DNA of 64,000 nt. Origin: Dinghuibacter silviterrae (lineage in GTDB: Bacteria; Bacteroidota; Bacteroidia; Chitinophagales; Chitinophagaceae). Positions 34,862-44,500 of the stretch are shown piece by piece. The notes beneath the pieces were generated by a model. That model ran no database searches. It had not been told where the DNA came from and worked only from the letters and a program-made list of their open reading frames with translations. The stretch spans positions 2,418,001 to 2,482,000 of the forward strand of contig NZ_SODV01000001.1 in NCBI RefSeq assembly GCF_004366355.1, in the 5' to 3' direction. Numbering within the stretch: position 1 is the first letter of the stretch; each line of letters opens with the position of its first letter. A program made the position numbers and the translations under genes.

Positions 34862-36288
34862 ACGCAAGAGAATCGATTTCCGTATTTGACATGTTCAAGA
34901 TCGGGGTTGGCCCGTCGAGCAGCCATACCCTGGGACCCTGGAGGGCGGCCCAGCGTTTTGCCATGGACATGGACCGCCGCGGCCTGCTCGCCAAAGCGCA
35001 CAGCGTCCGCGTTCTCCTGTACGGCTCGCTCGCCAAAACGGGTAAAGGCCATGGGACGGACATTGCCGTATTGCTGGGTTTGGGCGGGGAAGACCCTGTT
35101 ACCTTCGATACCGCCGCCATCGGGTCTTACGTAGAAAACATTGACGCAAACAAGACCTTGCGGCTGCTTGGGAAGCACGCCGTGCCCTTTGACCCTGCCA
35201 CCGATGTCGTGTTCCTGTTTTCCGAAACCCTGCCGTACCATCCCAACGCACTGACGTTTTTGCTGGAAGGGGAAGGGTTTGACCCCGTGGCGGAAACCTA
35301 TTATTCCATTGGCGGGGGCTTTATCCAGCAGGAAGGGGAAACACCCGCGGGGAGCGCGACCGTCCAGTTGCCTTTTCCCATCGACCACGCGGGGGACCTG
35401 CTCCACTGGTGCATGAAGACCGGGATGAGCATTTCCGAAGTGGTGATGGAAAATGAAAATACCTGGCGGCCGGAGACCGAAACCCGGGCCGGCGTGCTGA
35501 ATATATGGAGGGTGATGCGGGAATGCATATACCGCGGCTGTCATGCCCAGGGCTCCCTTCCCGGCGGCCTTCAGGTAAAACGGCGGGCGTCGGGTTTGAA
35601 CCGCCAACTCCTCCAGGGACGTACGTACAACGGTTTTGAGGAATGGTTGAATGCGATCCGCGCGGGGGGCGCCTCCTTTCAATATACCCTCGACTGGGTC
35701 AGCTGTTTTGCGCTCGCAGTCAACGAGGAGAATGCCAGCTTCGGCCGCGTGGTCACCGCGCCCACCAACGGGGCCGCGGGCGTTATCCCGGCCGTGCTTC
35801 AATACTTCGTGACGTTCTGCGACGGGTTCCGGGACGAAAAGATCATGACCTTTCTGCTCACCGCCTCCGAAGTGGGGAGCATTTTTAAAAAGGGCGCCAC
35901 CATTTCAGCGGCCATGGGTGGTTGTCAGGCCGAGATCGGCGTGTCCTCCGCCATGGCGGCGGCGGGCCTGACCGAGGTCATGGGGGGCACCCAGCGCCAG
36001 GTGATGATGGCAGCGGAAATCGCCATGGAACACCACCTGGGGCTGACCTGCGACCCCATCGCCGGGCTTGTCCAGATCCCCTGTATCGAGCGAAACACGA
36101 TGGGGGCCATCAAGGCCATCACCGCATCGCAGCTCGCCCTTCAAAGCGCACCCGATTATGCCAAGGTCTCCCTGGACGCGGTCGTCAAGACCATGTGGGA
36201 TACCGCGCTGGATATGAATACCAAGTATAAGGAAACGGCGGATGGTGGGCTTGCGGTGAACATACCGTTGAGCCTGCCGGAGTGCTAA
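34858..36288 (+). CDS. sdaA: L-serine ammonia-lyase (single-chain, iron-sulfur)
   Basis: 476 residues, full length for the single-chain SdaA type. The N-terminal beta domain starts [24 protein letters not shown] and includes [12 protein letters not shown]. The alpha domain contains [47 protein letters not shown] and [23 protein letters not shown]. The Cys residues in [14 protein letters not shown] and QIPCIERN are the ligands of the 4Fe-4S cluster in this family. The enzyme deaminates serine to pyruvate and ammonia. Start ATG overlaps the stop of the upstream membrane protein. The gene ends 4 bases from the convergent lipoprotein gene. Confidence 0.96.
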   Translation: MNARESISVFDMFKIGVGPSSSHTLGPWRAAQRFAMDMDRRGLLAKAHSVRVLLYGSLAKTGKGHGTDIAVLLGLGGEDPVTFDTAAIGSYVENIDANKTLRLLGKHAVPFDPATDVVFLFSETLPYHPNALTFLLEGEGFDPVAETYYSIGGGFIQQEGETPAGSATVQLPFPIDHAGDLLHWCMKTGMSISEVVMENENTWRPETETRAGVLNIWRVMRECIYRGCHAQGSLPGGLQVKRRASGLNRQLLQGRTYNGFEEWLNAIRAGGASFQYTLDWVSCFALAVNEENASFGRVVTAPTNGAAGVIPAVLQYFVTFCDGFRDEKIMTFLLTASEVGSIFKKGATISAAMGGCQAEIGVSSAMAAAGLTEVMGGTQRQVMMAAEIAMEHHLGLTCDPIAGLVQIPCIERNTMGAIKAITASQLALQSAPDYAKVSLDAVVKTMWDTALDMNTKYKETADGGLAVNIPLSLPEC

Positions 36289-36292
36289 CGAA

Positions 36293-36685
36293 CTACTTCA
36301 GCGAGTCCAGCTGGCTCTTGAGCACAGCCGGCACATCAAACGCCTCCCCCGGCGACTGGAAATTCTCGATAGCCGCCTTTGTATAAATGGCCGCCGCGAT
36401 CTTATCCGTATGGGTATCGATCAGGATATAGGCGTAACCGCTGTCGATGGTTGCGTAGGTATAAAGGTATTTGTCTTTGGTGAGCGCTCCGGCACCCGCC
36501 ATGTCCTTCACAAAAGGATCGTAGCGATCTCCTAAGAGGTCCTTGAGCTGGCTGTGCAGCGGTTCCGTTCCCCAAATAGCGCCCGGTGCCTGGCCGGCGT
36601 ATTGTTCGAGATAACCAAGGCCTTTGGGTTTGGTGTGACAGGCCGCCAGCACCAACAGTGCGATCGCAAGACGTTTCATGGTCAT
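36293..36685 (-). CDS. Small lipoprotein of unknown function, coupled to mqnE
   Basis: 130 residues with a lipoprotein signal (LAIALLVLAACHTK, Cys at about residue 16). The body has EQYAGQAPGAIWGTEPLHSQ, DRYDPFVKDM and a hydrophobic-aromatic YLYTYATIDSGYAYILIDTHTDKIAAAIY stretch, quoted here only by its ends YLYTYAT and IAAAIY. No known family is recognised. Its start overlaps the mqnE stop codon (TAATG), so translation is likely coupled; a second ATG at 36679 is also possible. It may be periplasmic or outer-membrane, and its link to menaquinone synthesis is only positional. Confidence 0.72.
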   Translation of the reverse strand: MTMKRLAIALLVLAACHTKPKGLGYLEQYAGQAPGAIWGTEPLHSQLKDLLGDRYDPFVKDMAGAGALTKDKYLYTYATIDSGYAYILIDTHTDKIAAAIYTKAAIENFQSPGEAFDVPAVLKSQLDSLK

Positions 36686-37860
36686 TAGTTCAGGGTGGGG
36701 TCCGCCAGGAGCGTGTCGAGCTCGACCCCGCTGTAGTCATGAATGGTATTGTACACGGTGTCGCGTTCCACGGGGGCGCGGCCGGCTTGTTTGATCAGGG
36801 CGACGAGCTCCGCGGTGCTCATGGCGGGTTTTTGTTCTTCGGCCCCGGCCATGGAATAGATCTTGGTGGAGTCGTCGATGGTGCCGTCCAGGTCGTTGAC
36901 CCCGAAGGCCAAGGTAAGCTGCGCCTTTTGCCTGCCGAGCATGGGCCAGTAGGCTTTCAGATGGGGGAAATTATCCAGGTACAACCGGGCGATGGCATAC
37001 ATCTTCATGTCTTCGACCACGCTGACCTCGGCCACGTCCGACATATCGTTGTCCTTGTTGCGGAACTTCAGCGGGATAAAGGTGTTAAAGCCGCCGGTCT
37101 TGTCCTGGAGCTGGCGCAGCCGTTCCATGTGGTCGATCCGGTGGGCATACGTTTCGATGTGTCCGTAGAGCATGGTGGCGTTGGTGTGCATACCCAGGCG
37201 GTGCGCGGTTTCATGGATGTGGAGCCAGCCCTCGGCATCTACCTTGTCGGCGCAGATTTTGGCGCGGACGTCGGGGTGGAAAATTTCTGCTCCGCCACCG
37301 GGCAGGGACTGGAGACCTGCTTCCTTGAGCAGGGCCATGCCTTCTTCGACGCTGACCTTTGCTTTACGGAACATATAGTCCAGCTCCACCGCGGTGAAAC
37401 CCTTGCGGTGCAGGTCGGGCCGGTGTGCTTTGATCTGGCGGAGGAGGTCTGCAAAATACGCCAGGTTCATCTTCGGATGGACGCCGCCCACGATGTGTAC
37501 CTCGGTCACGGGTTTGCCGTCGTAGGACCGGACGATGTCCATCATCTGTTCGATGCTCAGCTCCCAGCCTTCTTCCCGGTGGGCATAAAGGCGGGAATAG
37601 GAACAAAACGCGCAGGTGAAGACACACACGTTGGTGGGCTCGATATGGAAGTTCCGGTTGAAATAGGTCTTGTCGCCGTGCCTGGTTTCCCGGACGTGGT
37701 TAGCGAGAGCGCCCACAAAGGGCAGTGGCGCCCGCTCAAAAAGTGCGATCCCTTCTTCGGGGGTGATCCGCCCGCCGGAAAGAATCTTTTTGCCAATGGA
37801 TTGCAATGCTTCGTCTACCGTCTCAAAAAGGGTTTCGAGTCCCTGCGTCGATGTTTGCAT
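36685..37860 (-). CDS. mqnE: Aminofutalosine synthase MqnE
   Basis: 391 residues from ATG 37860 (a TTG six bases upstream is also in frame). Radical-SAM enzyme with the cluster motif CxxxCxxC in NVCVFTCAFCSYSR. Other family segments are HIVGGVHPKMNLAYFADL, AVELDYMFRKAKVSVEE, SLPGGGAEIFHPDVRAKICADK and HTNATMLYGHIETYAHRIDHM. MqnE joins the SAM adenosyl group to 3-[(1-carboxyvinyl)oxy]benzoate, an early step of the futalosine route to menaquinone. The related MqnC is excluded by the GGGAEIF and HTNATMLYGH context. The TAATTTTG box at 37864-37871 ends only 3 bases before the ATG, implying a leaderless mRNA. The remaining mqn genes are outside the window. Confidence 0.93.
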   Translation of the reverse strand: MQTSTQGLETLFETVDEALQSIGKKILSGGRITPEEGIALFERAPLPFVGALANHVRETRHGDKTYFNRNFHIEPTNVCVFTCAFCSYSRLYAHREEGWELSIEQMMDIVRSYDGKPVTEVHIVGGVHPKMNLAYFADLLRQIKAHRPDLHRKGFTAVELDYMFRKAKVSVEEGMALLKEAGLQSLPGGGAEIFHPDVRAKICADKVDAEGWLHIHETAHRLGMHTNATMLYGHIETYAHRIDHMERLRQLQDKTGGFNTFIPLKFRNKDNDMSDVAEVSVVEDMKMYAIARLYLDNFPHLKAYWPMLGRQKAQLTLAFGVNDLDGTIDDSTKIYSMAGAEEQKPAMSTAELVALIKQAGRAPVERDTVYNTIHDYSGVELDTLLADPTLN

Positions 37861-37863
37861 AGT

Positions 37864-37871
37864 CAAAATTA
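37864..37871 (-). promoter_or_regulatory. -7 box (TAATTTTG) of mqnE
   Basis: Exact TAnnTTTG match on the minus strand ending 3 bases before ATG 37860; transcription would start at or inside the start codon. Confidence 0.45.
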
Positions 37872-37912
37872 CGGATTATTCTATACCTTCCGATCTAAAA
37901 CCATTTCCCCGC

Positions 37913-39157
37913 GTGAATATCAAGTTTAGACTGTTGGTCATGAATTTCCTGGAGTTTTTTGTCTGGGGTTCCTGGCTGACTTCCCTGGGGGCATACCTCT
38001 CTACTCACCTTCACTTTACCGGCGTCCAGATCGGCTCCATCTTCGCCACGATGGGCATAGCGGCTATGTTCATGCCCGGGCTTCTCGGAATTGTGGCGGA
38101 CCGCTGGGTCAATGCCGAACGCGTCCTTGGGCTTTGCCACCTGGCGGGTGCGGGGTTGTTGTTTTGGGCGGCCACCGTCACGGACTACGGTCTGTTGTAT
38201 TGGATCATGCTCTTCAACTCCTTTGTGTACATGCCGACTATTGCGTTGAACAATACGGTCTCGTATAATGTGTTGGAAAAAAGGGATTATAACGTCGTCC
38301 GGGATTTTCCACCCATCCGCGTATGGGGGACCATCGGTTTTATCGTGGCGATGTGGATCGTCGACCTGAACCACTGGACCGTGACGTCGACCCAGCTTTA
38401 CTTAAGCGCGGGGGCGGCTGCGGTGCTCGGTGTATACGCGTTTACCCTGCCCGCCTGCGCTCCGCCCGGAGGCACGGGCGAGAAGCGCTCCCTGTCTTCG
38501 GCGCTTGGACTCGACGCCTTCGTATTGTTCCGGCGCAAAAAGATGGCACTGTTTTTTCTGTTCGCCCTTCTTCTTGGTGCCGCGTTACAGATATCGAATG
38601 CCTGGGCGACGACTTTCCTGGAAGATTTCAAAGGGGTGTACCCCGATTCATTCGCGGTGAAGCACCCCAACATCCTCGTGTCTGTTTCGCAGGTGTCGGA
38701 AACCCTGTTTATCCTGGCCATCCCCTTTTTCCTAAGACGCTTTGGGATCAAGCGCGTGATGCTCCTGAGCATCTTTGCCTGGGTGTTCCGGTTCGGCCTT
38801 TTCGGACTTGGAGATCCGGGCACGGGTTTCCCCCTGCTCGCCCTGTCGATGATCGTATACGGCATGGCCTTCGACTTCTTTAATATCTCCGGGTCCCTGT
38901 TCGTCGAACGCGAAGCCGACATGCGCATCCGCGCCAGCGCCCAGGGCTTGTTCATGATCATGACCAACGGTATCGGGGCGTATATCGGCGGCTACGGCAG
39001 CGGCTGGGTGATCGATCACTTTACCGTGGCCGGCGTCCGTCACTGGTCCCCGATCTGGTTCACTTTTGCCGGTTACGCATTGCTCCTCGGCATCGTGTTC
39101 CCGCTAGTATTCCGTTACAAGCACACCCCCGAAACTGCCTATCCCAAACACGTATGA
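37913..39157 (+). CDS. MFS nucleoside permease, NupG/XapB-like
   Basis: 414 residues with a GTG start at 37913 (MNIKFRLLVMNFLEFFVWGSWL when translated, of which NFLEFFVWGSWL is the family signature); an ATG nine codons later would remove part of this conserved N-terminus. About 12 TM helices are visible, for example LYWIMLFNSFVYMPTIALNNT, TIGFIVAMWIVDL, RRKKMALFFLFALLLGAALQIS and FTFAGYALLLGIVFPLVF. The sequence fits the nucleoside:H+ symporter family of NupG and XapB. Its stop overlaps the rpiA start (ATGA), a sensible pairing: nucleoside uptake releases ribose phosphates that RpiA feeds into the pentose phosphate pathway. Confidence 0.88.
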   Translation: MNIKFRLLVMNFLEFFVWGSWLTSLGAYLSTHLHFTGVQIGSIFATMGIAAMFMPGLLGIVADRWVNAERVLGLCHLAGAGLLFWAATVTDYGLLYWIMLFNSFVYMPTIALNNTVSYNVLEKRDYNVVRDFPPIRVWGTIGFIVAMWIVDLNHWTVTSTQLYLSAGAAAVLGVYAFTLPACAPPGGTGEKRSLSSALGLDAFVLFRRKKMALFFLFALLLGAALQISNAWATTFLEDFKGVYPDSFAVKHPNILVSVSQVSETLFILAIPFFLRRFGIKRVMLLSIFAWVFRFGLFGLGDPGTGFPLLALSMIVYGMAFDFFNISGSLFVEREADMRIRASAQGLFMIMTNGIGAYIGGYGSGWVIDHFTVAGVRHWSPIWFTFAGYALLLGIVFPLVFRYKHTPETAYPKHV

Positions 39158-39846
39158 CCGCACTTTCCGATAAAGACCAGATGAAGAAAAAGGTGGGCGA
39201 GTACGCTGCCACGTTTATACAAAACGGTACCGCCATCGGTATCGGTACGGGCTCCACCGCGTATTGGATGATCATGGCGCTGGGCGCCAAGGTTCGCGAA
39301 GGTTTCCAAATCACCGCGGTCCCCACCTCCAGGGCGACTGTCGAGCTGGCCCAGGCCCAGGGCATCCCCCTGGCCACCCTAAACGACGTCGACCGGCTGG
39401 CCCTCACCATCGACGGGGCGGACGAAGTCGACCCTGCCTTCCAGTTGATCAAGGGTGGGGGTGGCGCCCACCTCCAGGAGAAGATGGTCGCCGCCGCTTC
39501 GGACCGGATGATCGTCATTGCAGATGAACAAAAGCTGGTCAACCGCCTCGGCAAATTTCCCCTCCCCATAGAGGTCATCCCTTTTGGCTGGAAACAGGTT
39601 CAACGCCGCGTGGCCGCCCTGGGCTGCCCTTCCAGCGAGATCCGTCAGCGCGACGGCAAGCCCTGGATCACCGACCACGGCAACTACATCCTCGACGCCC
39701 ACTTCGGCGCGATTGCCGACGCACCGGCGCTGGGTCATGCGTTGCACGAGATCCCGGGTGTCGTGGAGCACGGGTTGTTCATCGGGCTCGCCACCGAGGT
39801 GTTGGTGGGCTATGCCGACGGTACGGTCAAGGAGCTGCGAAAATAG
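39154..39846 (+). CDS. rpiA: Ribose-5-phosphate isomerase A
   Basis: 230 residues. Family motifs: IGIGTGSTAYWMI (substrate phosphate loop), VPTSRATVELAQ, LTIDGADEVDPAF, IKGGGGAHLQEKMVA with the catalytic Glu/Lys region, and IADEQKLVNRLGKFPLPIEVIPF. It interconverts ribose-5-phosphate and ribulose-5-phosphate. The ATG overlaps the stop of the MFS permease gene, so the two are co-translated. A terminator lies 16 bases after the stop. Confidence 0.97.
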   Translation: MTALSDKDQMKKKVGEYAATFIQNGTAIGIGTGSTAYWMIMALGAKVREGFQITAVPTSRATVELAQAQGIPLATLNDVDRLALTIDGADEVDPAFQLIKGGGGAHLQEKMVAAASDRMIVIADEQKLVNRLGKFPLPIEVIPFGWKQVQRRVAALGCPSSEIRQRDGKPWITDHGNYILDAHFGAIADAPALGHALHEIPGVVEHGLFIGLATEVLVGYADGTVKELRK

Positions 39847-39862
39847 CCCGCCGTTAAAATAC

Positions 39863-39898
39863 AAAAAGGACGTCCCTGGAAGGTGGGACGCCCTTTTT
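39863..39898. terminator. Terminator between rpiA and the convergent lipoprotein gene
   Basis: AAAAAGG-A-CGTCCC / GGGACG-C-CCTTTTT with an 8-base loop; A- and T-runs on both sides suggest it works in both directions. Confidence 0.85.
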
Positions 39899-39919
39899 AT
39901 GTAGAAAGGTTCAAGACCG

Positions 39920-40930
39920 CTATTTGGGCGCAATGGAAGTTACGACCCCGCCAAGGGCGCCGGAAATGTCACTGACGTCCTGGTCCTTGCTCTGGAACTC
40001 CCCGACATTATAAGCAGGGGAATAGACACCATACAAAAGCCGTCCGTATCCGGTATAGGTGGAGACGCCGCCTACGCCCGCCACGGCACAGCCCCCCAGG
40101 GCGCCGACAGACAAACTCATAAGGCGTTGATTGACAATAGCCTGTCCGTTTTGATAGGTCAGCAGGAAACTCCCATAGCCCGGAATAGGTTGGTTGTTCC
40201 ATTCCAGCGCGTAAGCGGTAATCGTACAAGGATCCGGCTCCTTTTGGTCTTTGCCGCCCGCATAAGAGGCCCCGTCGTCATAGTTGTTCTCCGTCAACAG
40301 GTTTCCATACCCCGTACCATAGTTGTCCTGGGCGCCGCCAGATATGAGGGTATAACCGGAAGTGACCGGTAGCGTGATAAATGGGTGCTCGGCCGAACCC
40401 GAGGTGCCGGATATAATAGCCAAGTTGTTTGTAATGGAAGACGTGGGAATGACGGTGCCGGATTGGCTAAACAGCTTGATCCCGATGACATAGACATACA
40501 GGTCGGAATTGTAAAAGATCCCCCCATGGTCCTTGTCGGAAGCCGCGTAAGTGGCAAAGTTCCCGTCGGGGACCGGGTAGGCTGCGGTCAACACGGCGTC
40601 CACGTTGTTGGGGGTGTTGTTCGGATCTCTTACCTGTGCCCCGCCGCCGACCATCACATAGCCGGGGTCTACGCTGGTCGTGACACCGAGGTTTATCTCC
40701 CCGTATTGGTAAGAAACCCATTCGGTTACTTCCATGGCTCCACTGGTCGCCGTGGCCGGTAAGGTGATGTCCCAGACCTCGCTACGATTGGTCCCCGCAG
40801 GGAAGGCACTGGGGGAGGGCGGTAATTGAGGCTGCGTCGTGGATTCCGCCTTTTTAGAGCAACTGGCAAAAGAAAAACAACCCAGCAGGACCAGGCCGGC
40901 CGCCGGGGACAGGAACGATTTCAGGTTCAT
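39920..40930 (-). CDS. Lipoprotein of unknown function with repeated GGGAQ/SGGAQ motif
   Basis: 336 residues with a lipoprotein signal (AAGLVLLGCFSFASC, followed by SKKAES). No family is recognised. The mature part is beta-rich and contains two similar segments, DPGYVMVGGGAQVRDPNN (about residues 87-104) and SGYTLISGGAQDNYGTGYG (about 190-208), suggesting an internal duplication of a beta-strand unit, each followed by a LLT/VLT-type strand and an ADK/YDDG loop. It probably lies on the outer membrane. It has a well-formed promoter at 40956-40989 and shares a terminator with rpiA. Confidence 0.75.
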   Translation of the reverse strand: MNLKSFLSPAAGLVLLGCFSFASCSKKAESTTQPQLPPSPSAFPAGTNRSEVWDITLPATATSGAMEVTEWVSYQYGEINLGVTTSVDPGYVMVGGGAQVRDPNNTPNNVDAVLTAAYPVPDGNFATYAASDKDHGGIFYNSDLYVYVIGIKLFSQSGTVIPTSSITNNLAIISGTSGSAEHPFITLPVTSGYTLISGGAQDNYGTGYGNLLTENNYDDGASYAGGKDQKEPDPCTITAYALEWNNQPIPGYGSFLLTYQNGQAIVNQRLMSLSVGALGGCAVAGVGGVSTYTGYGRLLYGVYSPAYNVGEFQSKDQDVSDISGALGGVVTSIAPK

Positions 40931-40955
40931 AAGTTAAAGTTTAATGTTTGGAGTT

Positions 40956-40989
40956 CAAATCTATTGACTTAACAGGCCGTTTATGTCAA
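40956..40989 (-). promoter_or_regulatory. Bacteroidota-type promoter of the lipoprotein gene
   Basis: On the minus strand TTGACA (-33) and TAGATTTG (-7) are separated by 20 bases, the spacing expected for the primary sigma factor in this phylum. It is the best complete promoter seen in the window. Confidence 0.7.
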
Positions 40990-40994
40990 TACAT

Positions 40995-41087
40995 GATTTC
41001 TTCACAAAGAAATCAGTATAAATACGGATGCCAGATTCCGGAGGGAAAATGCGACCTATTTGAGTTTCAGTAACCTTCATTACTGAA
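40995..41087. other. Two short hairpins between the lipoprotein and trxA genes
   Basis: GATTTCTT/AAGAAATC (40995-41014) and TTCAGTAA/TTACTGAA (41066-41087), both perfect 8-bp dyads, in a region without a gene. They may be regulatory sites, but no partner is known. Confidence 0.4.
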
Positions 41088-41093
41088 TTTGAA

Positions 41094-41122
41094 AAGGCCG
41101 TCCCTGAAAAAAGGACGGCCTT
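41094..41122 (-). terminator. Terminator after trxA
   Basis: Perfect 10-bp stem AAGGCCGTCC / GGACGGCCTT with a 9-base loop, 35 bases past the trxA stop; on the minus strand it ends in CCTTTTC. Confidence 0.75.
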
Positions 41123-41156
41123 GAACCTTTATGTTTACAAAAAAACTGCGTGTTGA

Positions 41157-41477
41157 TTACGCCAGGTGCGCTTCGATCTTCTTTACGAAGTTGCTTTTCG
41201 GCTGTGCGCCCACCAGCTTGTCCACGACCTTACCGTCCTTGATAAAGAGGATGGCGGGGATGGACGTAATGCCATAGTTCATGCTTACCTGAGGGTTGTT
41301 GTCCACATTGACCTTGCCCACGTTTACTTTACCGTTATAGTCTTTAGAGAGTTCTTCGATGACCGGCCCGATCGCACGACAGGGTCCACACCACTCTGCC
41401 CAAAAGTCTACCACCGTTAATTTATCGGAACCCAAAACGGTTTCCTGAAAATTGCTGTCTGTGAATTCTTGTGCCAT
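41157..41477 (-). CDS. trxA: Thioredoxin
   Basis: 106 residues, the standard single-domain length, with the redox site WCGPC in FWAEWCGPCRAIGPVI. Other conserved features are VDNNPQVSMNYGITSIPAIL with the cis-Pro, and GKVVDKLVGAQPK. It reduces protein disulfides in the cytoplasm with electrons from thioredoxin reductase. It has its own -7 box at 41503-41510 and a terminator, so it is a single-gene unit downstream of dnaE. Confidence 0.97.
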   Translation of the reverse strand: MAQEFTDSNFQETVLGSDKLTVVDFWAEWCGPCRAIGPVIEELSKDYNGKVNVGKVNVDNNPQVSMNYGITSIPAILFIKDGKVVDKLVGAQPKSNFVKKIEAHLA

Positions 41478-41502
41478 ATAGTATAGGTTTGTTTGTATGG
41501 TG

Positions 41503-41510
41503 CAAAGATA
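41503..41510 (-). promoter_or_regulatory. -7 box (TATCTTTG) of trxA
   Basis: Exact TAnnTTTG match on the minus strand, 25 bases before the trxA ATG. Confidence 0.6.
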
Positions 41511-41549
41511 CGACCAATCGGTATATGTTGATAAATTGGCATCCGACCG

Positions 41550-44500
41550 TCATGCCGTTGTCACGACATTGACTTCTACGTCAGGGTTTGACAAGAGAAA
41601 CTGTGTCATTTCGTCATTCATTTCCAGGCCGGCGCCGATGCGCTGTAACCCGATCTTTCTCTGGGCTTTATCGTCCTTGAGCTGGATGCGCAGGGCGGTT
41701 TTCCCGGGGTATTTTTCGATCTGTTTTTCGAGGAAAAGTACGATCTCCTCGGTCAGCAGCATGGGATGAATGTCAAGCTGGAGTTGCCGGGTCATGGTCC
41801 GTTTGATGGTCTCCAGGAGCAGGATGCCGCCCAACTTGAACTCATAGTCGTCGGCCTTGTTGAACCGGTTCTTGAAATTGCCGGTCAGGTAAATAACCGT
41901 CCCGGGCGTAAAGTAGTCCTTGAATTTGATGTAGTCCTCACCGAACAGCGGCACCTCCATTTTCCCCGTATAATCTTCCACGCCGAAAATGCCAAACTGC
42001 TTCCCGGTTTTGGAGATCCGGTGCTGGGCGTCGGCGACCAGGCCGGCCAGGCGGAAAGGCCGGAACGGATTGGGCTGCAGGGTGATGCCTTCCTTGAATT
42101 CGTTGTACTCGGCGATGGTCGTGATGCCGTAGTGCTGCATCTCAAAGCGGAAGTGATCCAGTGGGTGACCGCTTAGGAAGATCCCGGTCACCTCCTTCTC
42201 GTGTTCCAGGAGCGTGGTCAGGGTCCAGGGCTCGCTGTCCGGCAGCTTTGGCGGCTGGACGGCGGGCATGCTCATATCCCCGAAAAGGGTATTGGCCTGG
42301 GAGGTCTGGGTGGTCTGATATTGGTTCCCGAAACGGATGATCCTTTCGAGGCCGTTGAGCTGTTCGCCGGGGGCGACGAAAAAGAATTGCGCTCTGTGGA
42401 ATTGGGGGAAACAGTCGAACGCGCCGCCCTTTACAAGGCATTCCAGGGACTTTTTATTGACCGTACGTTGGTTGGTGCGTTTGACCAGGTCCCAGATGTC
42501 GGCAAAGTGCCCGTTTTTGGCCCTTTCTTCAAGGACGGAGTCGATCGCAGCCTCGCCCACGCCTTTGAGCCCGGACAGGCCAAACCGGATCTCTCCCTTT
42601 TTGTTGACGGCAAAACCCGCCTTGGATTCGTTGATATCGGGTCCTAATACTTTGAGCCCCATTCGTTTACATTCTTCCATGAAAAACGTGATCTTTTCGA
42701 TGGAGCCGGCGTTGTTGAGGACCGCGGCCATGTATTCGCTGGGATAGTGGGCCTTCAGGAACGCCGTCTGATAGGCGACAAAGGCATAACAGGTCGAGTG
42801 TGATTTGTTAAAGGCATACTGGGCAAAGGCTTCCCAGTCGGTCCAGATCTTTTCCAGCTTGTCGGCAGGGTGGCCTTTTTCGGCGGCGCCTTTGAGGAAC
42901 TGGCCTTTCATTTTGTCCAGGACGGACTTCTGTTTTTTCCCCATCGCCTTCCGGAGGACGTCGGCGTCTCCCTTTGTAAAGCCGGCCAGGCGCTGGCTGA
43001 GGAGCATGACCTGTTCCTGGTAGACGGTGATCCCGTAGGTTTCGTTCAAGAACTCCTCCATGGCGGGAAGGTCATAGACGATGGCCTCCGTCCCGTGTTT
43101 ACGGGCGATAAAGTTGGGGATGTATTCCAGGGGACCCGGGCGGTACAAGGCGTTCATGGCAATCAGGTCGTCAAACCGGTCGGGTTTGAGCTCGCGCAGG
43201 TACTTTTGCATCCCGGGACTTTCGAACTGGAACGTACCGATCGTATCGGCACGCTGGTAGAGCGCAAAAGTATCGGCATCGTTCAGCGGTATGGTGTCTA
43301 GGTCTATGTCGACCCCATGGTTCTCCCGGATCAGGTTGAGGGCATCCCGGAGGATGGTCAGGGTCTTTAGCCCCAGGAAGTCCATCTTGATGACACCCGC
43401 TTCTTCGATGATGCTGCCCTCGATCTGGGTCACGAGAAGGTCGGAGTCCTTGGCGGTACAAACCGGGATGATGTTCATCAGGTCATCGGGGGCGATGATG
43501 ATCCCCGCGGCGTGCAACCCCGTATTGCGGACCGACCCCTCCAGGCGTTCCGCTTCGTGGAGCACCTTGGCGTGAAGGTCGTTGCCGTTGTAGACCTGCC
43601 GGATCTTCCGGACGTTCTCCAGGTCGTCGGGGATGAGGCCCTCTTTTTCCGACAATGATTTTTCCCCGTCCTTTTCCGTCAGCGGCGCGTGGAGCACGCG
43701 TTTGAGCTCTATCCCCGGTTTTTCCGGCACCAGCTTGGCCAGGGCGTTGGCTTCCGCCAGCGGGAGGTCCATCACCCGGGCCACGTCCTTGATGCTCATT
43801 TTCGCCGCCATCGTACCATAAGTGACGATTTGCGCCACCTGGTTGCGGCCATATTTTTGCACTACGTAGTCGATCACCTTCTGGCGACCCGCGTCGTCAA
43901 AGTCCGTATCGATATCCGGCATGCTCTTCCGGTCCGGGTTCAGAAAGCGTTCGAACAGCAGGTTGTATTTGATCGGGTCGATGTTGGTGATCCCGATGCA
44001 AAACGCCACCACGCTTCCCGCCGCCGAGCCGCGACCCGGTCCAATGAACACGCCCAGCTCCCGGCCCGCGCGGATAAAGTCGCTCACGATCAGGAAGTAC
44101 CCCGCAAACCCCATCGTCTTGATCGTAAACAATTCGAAGTCCAGCCGTTCCGTGATCTCGGGCGTCAATTCGCTATACCGTTTGCGCGCGCCCTCGTACG
44201 TCAGGTGCTTGAGGTACTCCCACTGGTTGAGCGTGCTGTCCGCGTGCACCTGGAATTCCAGGGGTACCGGGAAGTTCGGCAGCAGGATGTCCTTTTTAAG
44301 GTTCAGCACGTCCACCTTCGACACGATCTCGTTTGTATTGTCGATCGCGTCCGGCCGGTCGCTGAACAACGCCGTCATTTCCCGCGTATCCTTGAAATAA
44401 AACTGGTCGTTCGGGAATTTGAAGCGGCGGTTCTTCAGTTGTACGTCGTCGTTGACGAAGTCGTCATACCCCGGCGTCGCCTTCTTTTCCCCCGTATTAA

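Noticed and set aside
36685-37860. MqnC (dehypoxanthine futalosine cyclase) instead of MqnE
   Set aside because: The motifs GGGAEIFHPDVR and HTNATMLYGH and the overall pattern fit aminofutalosine synthase.
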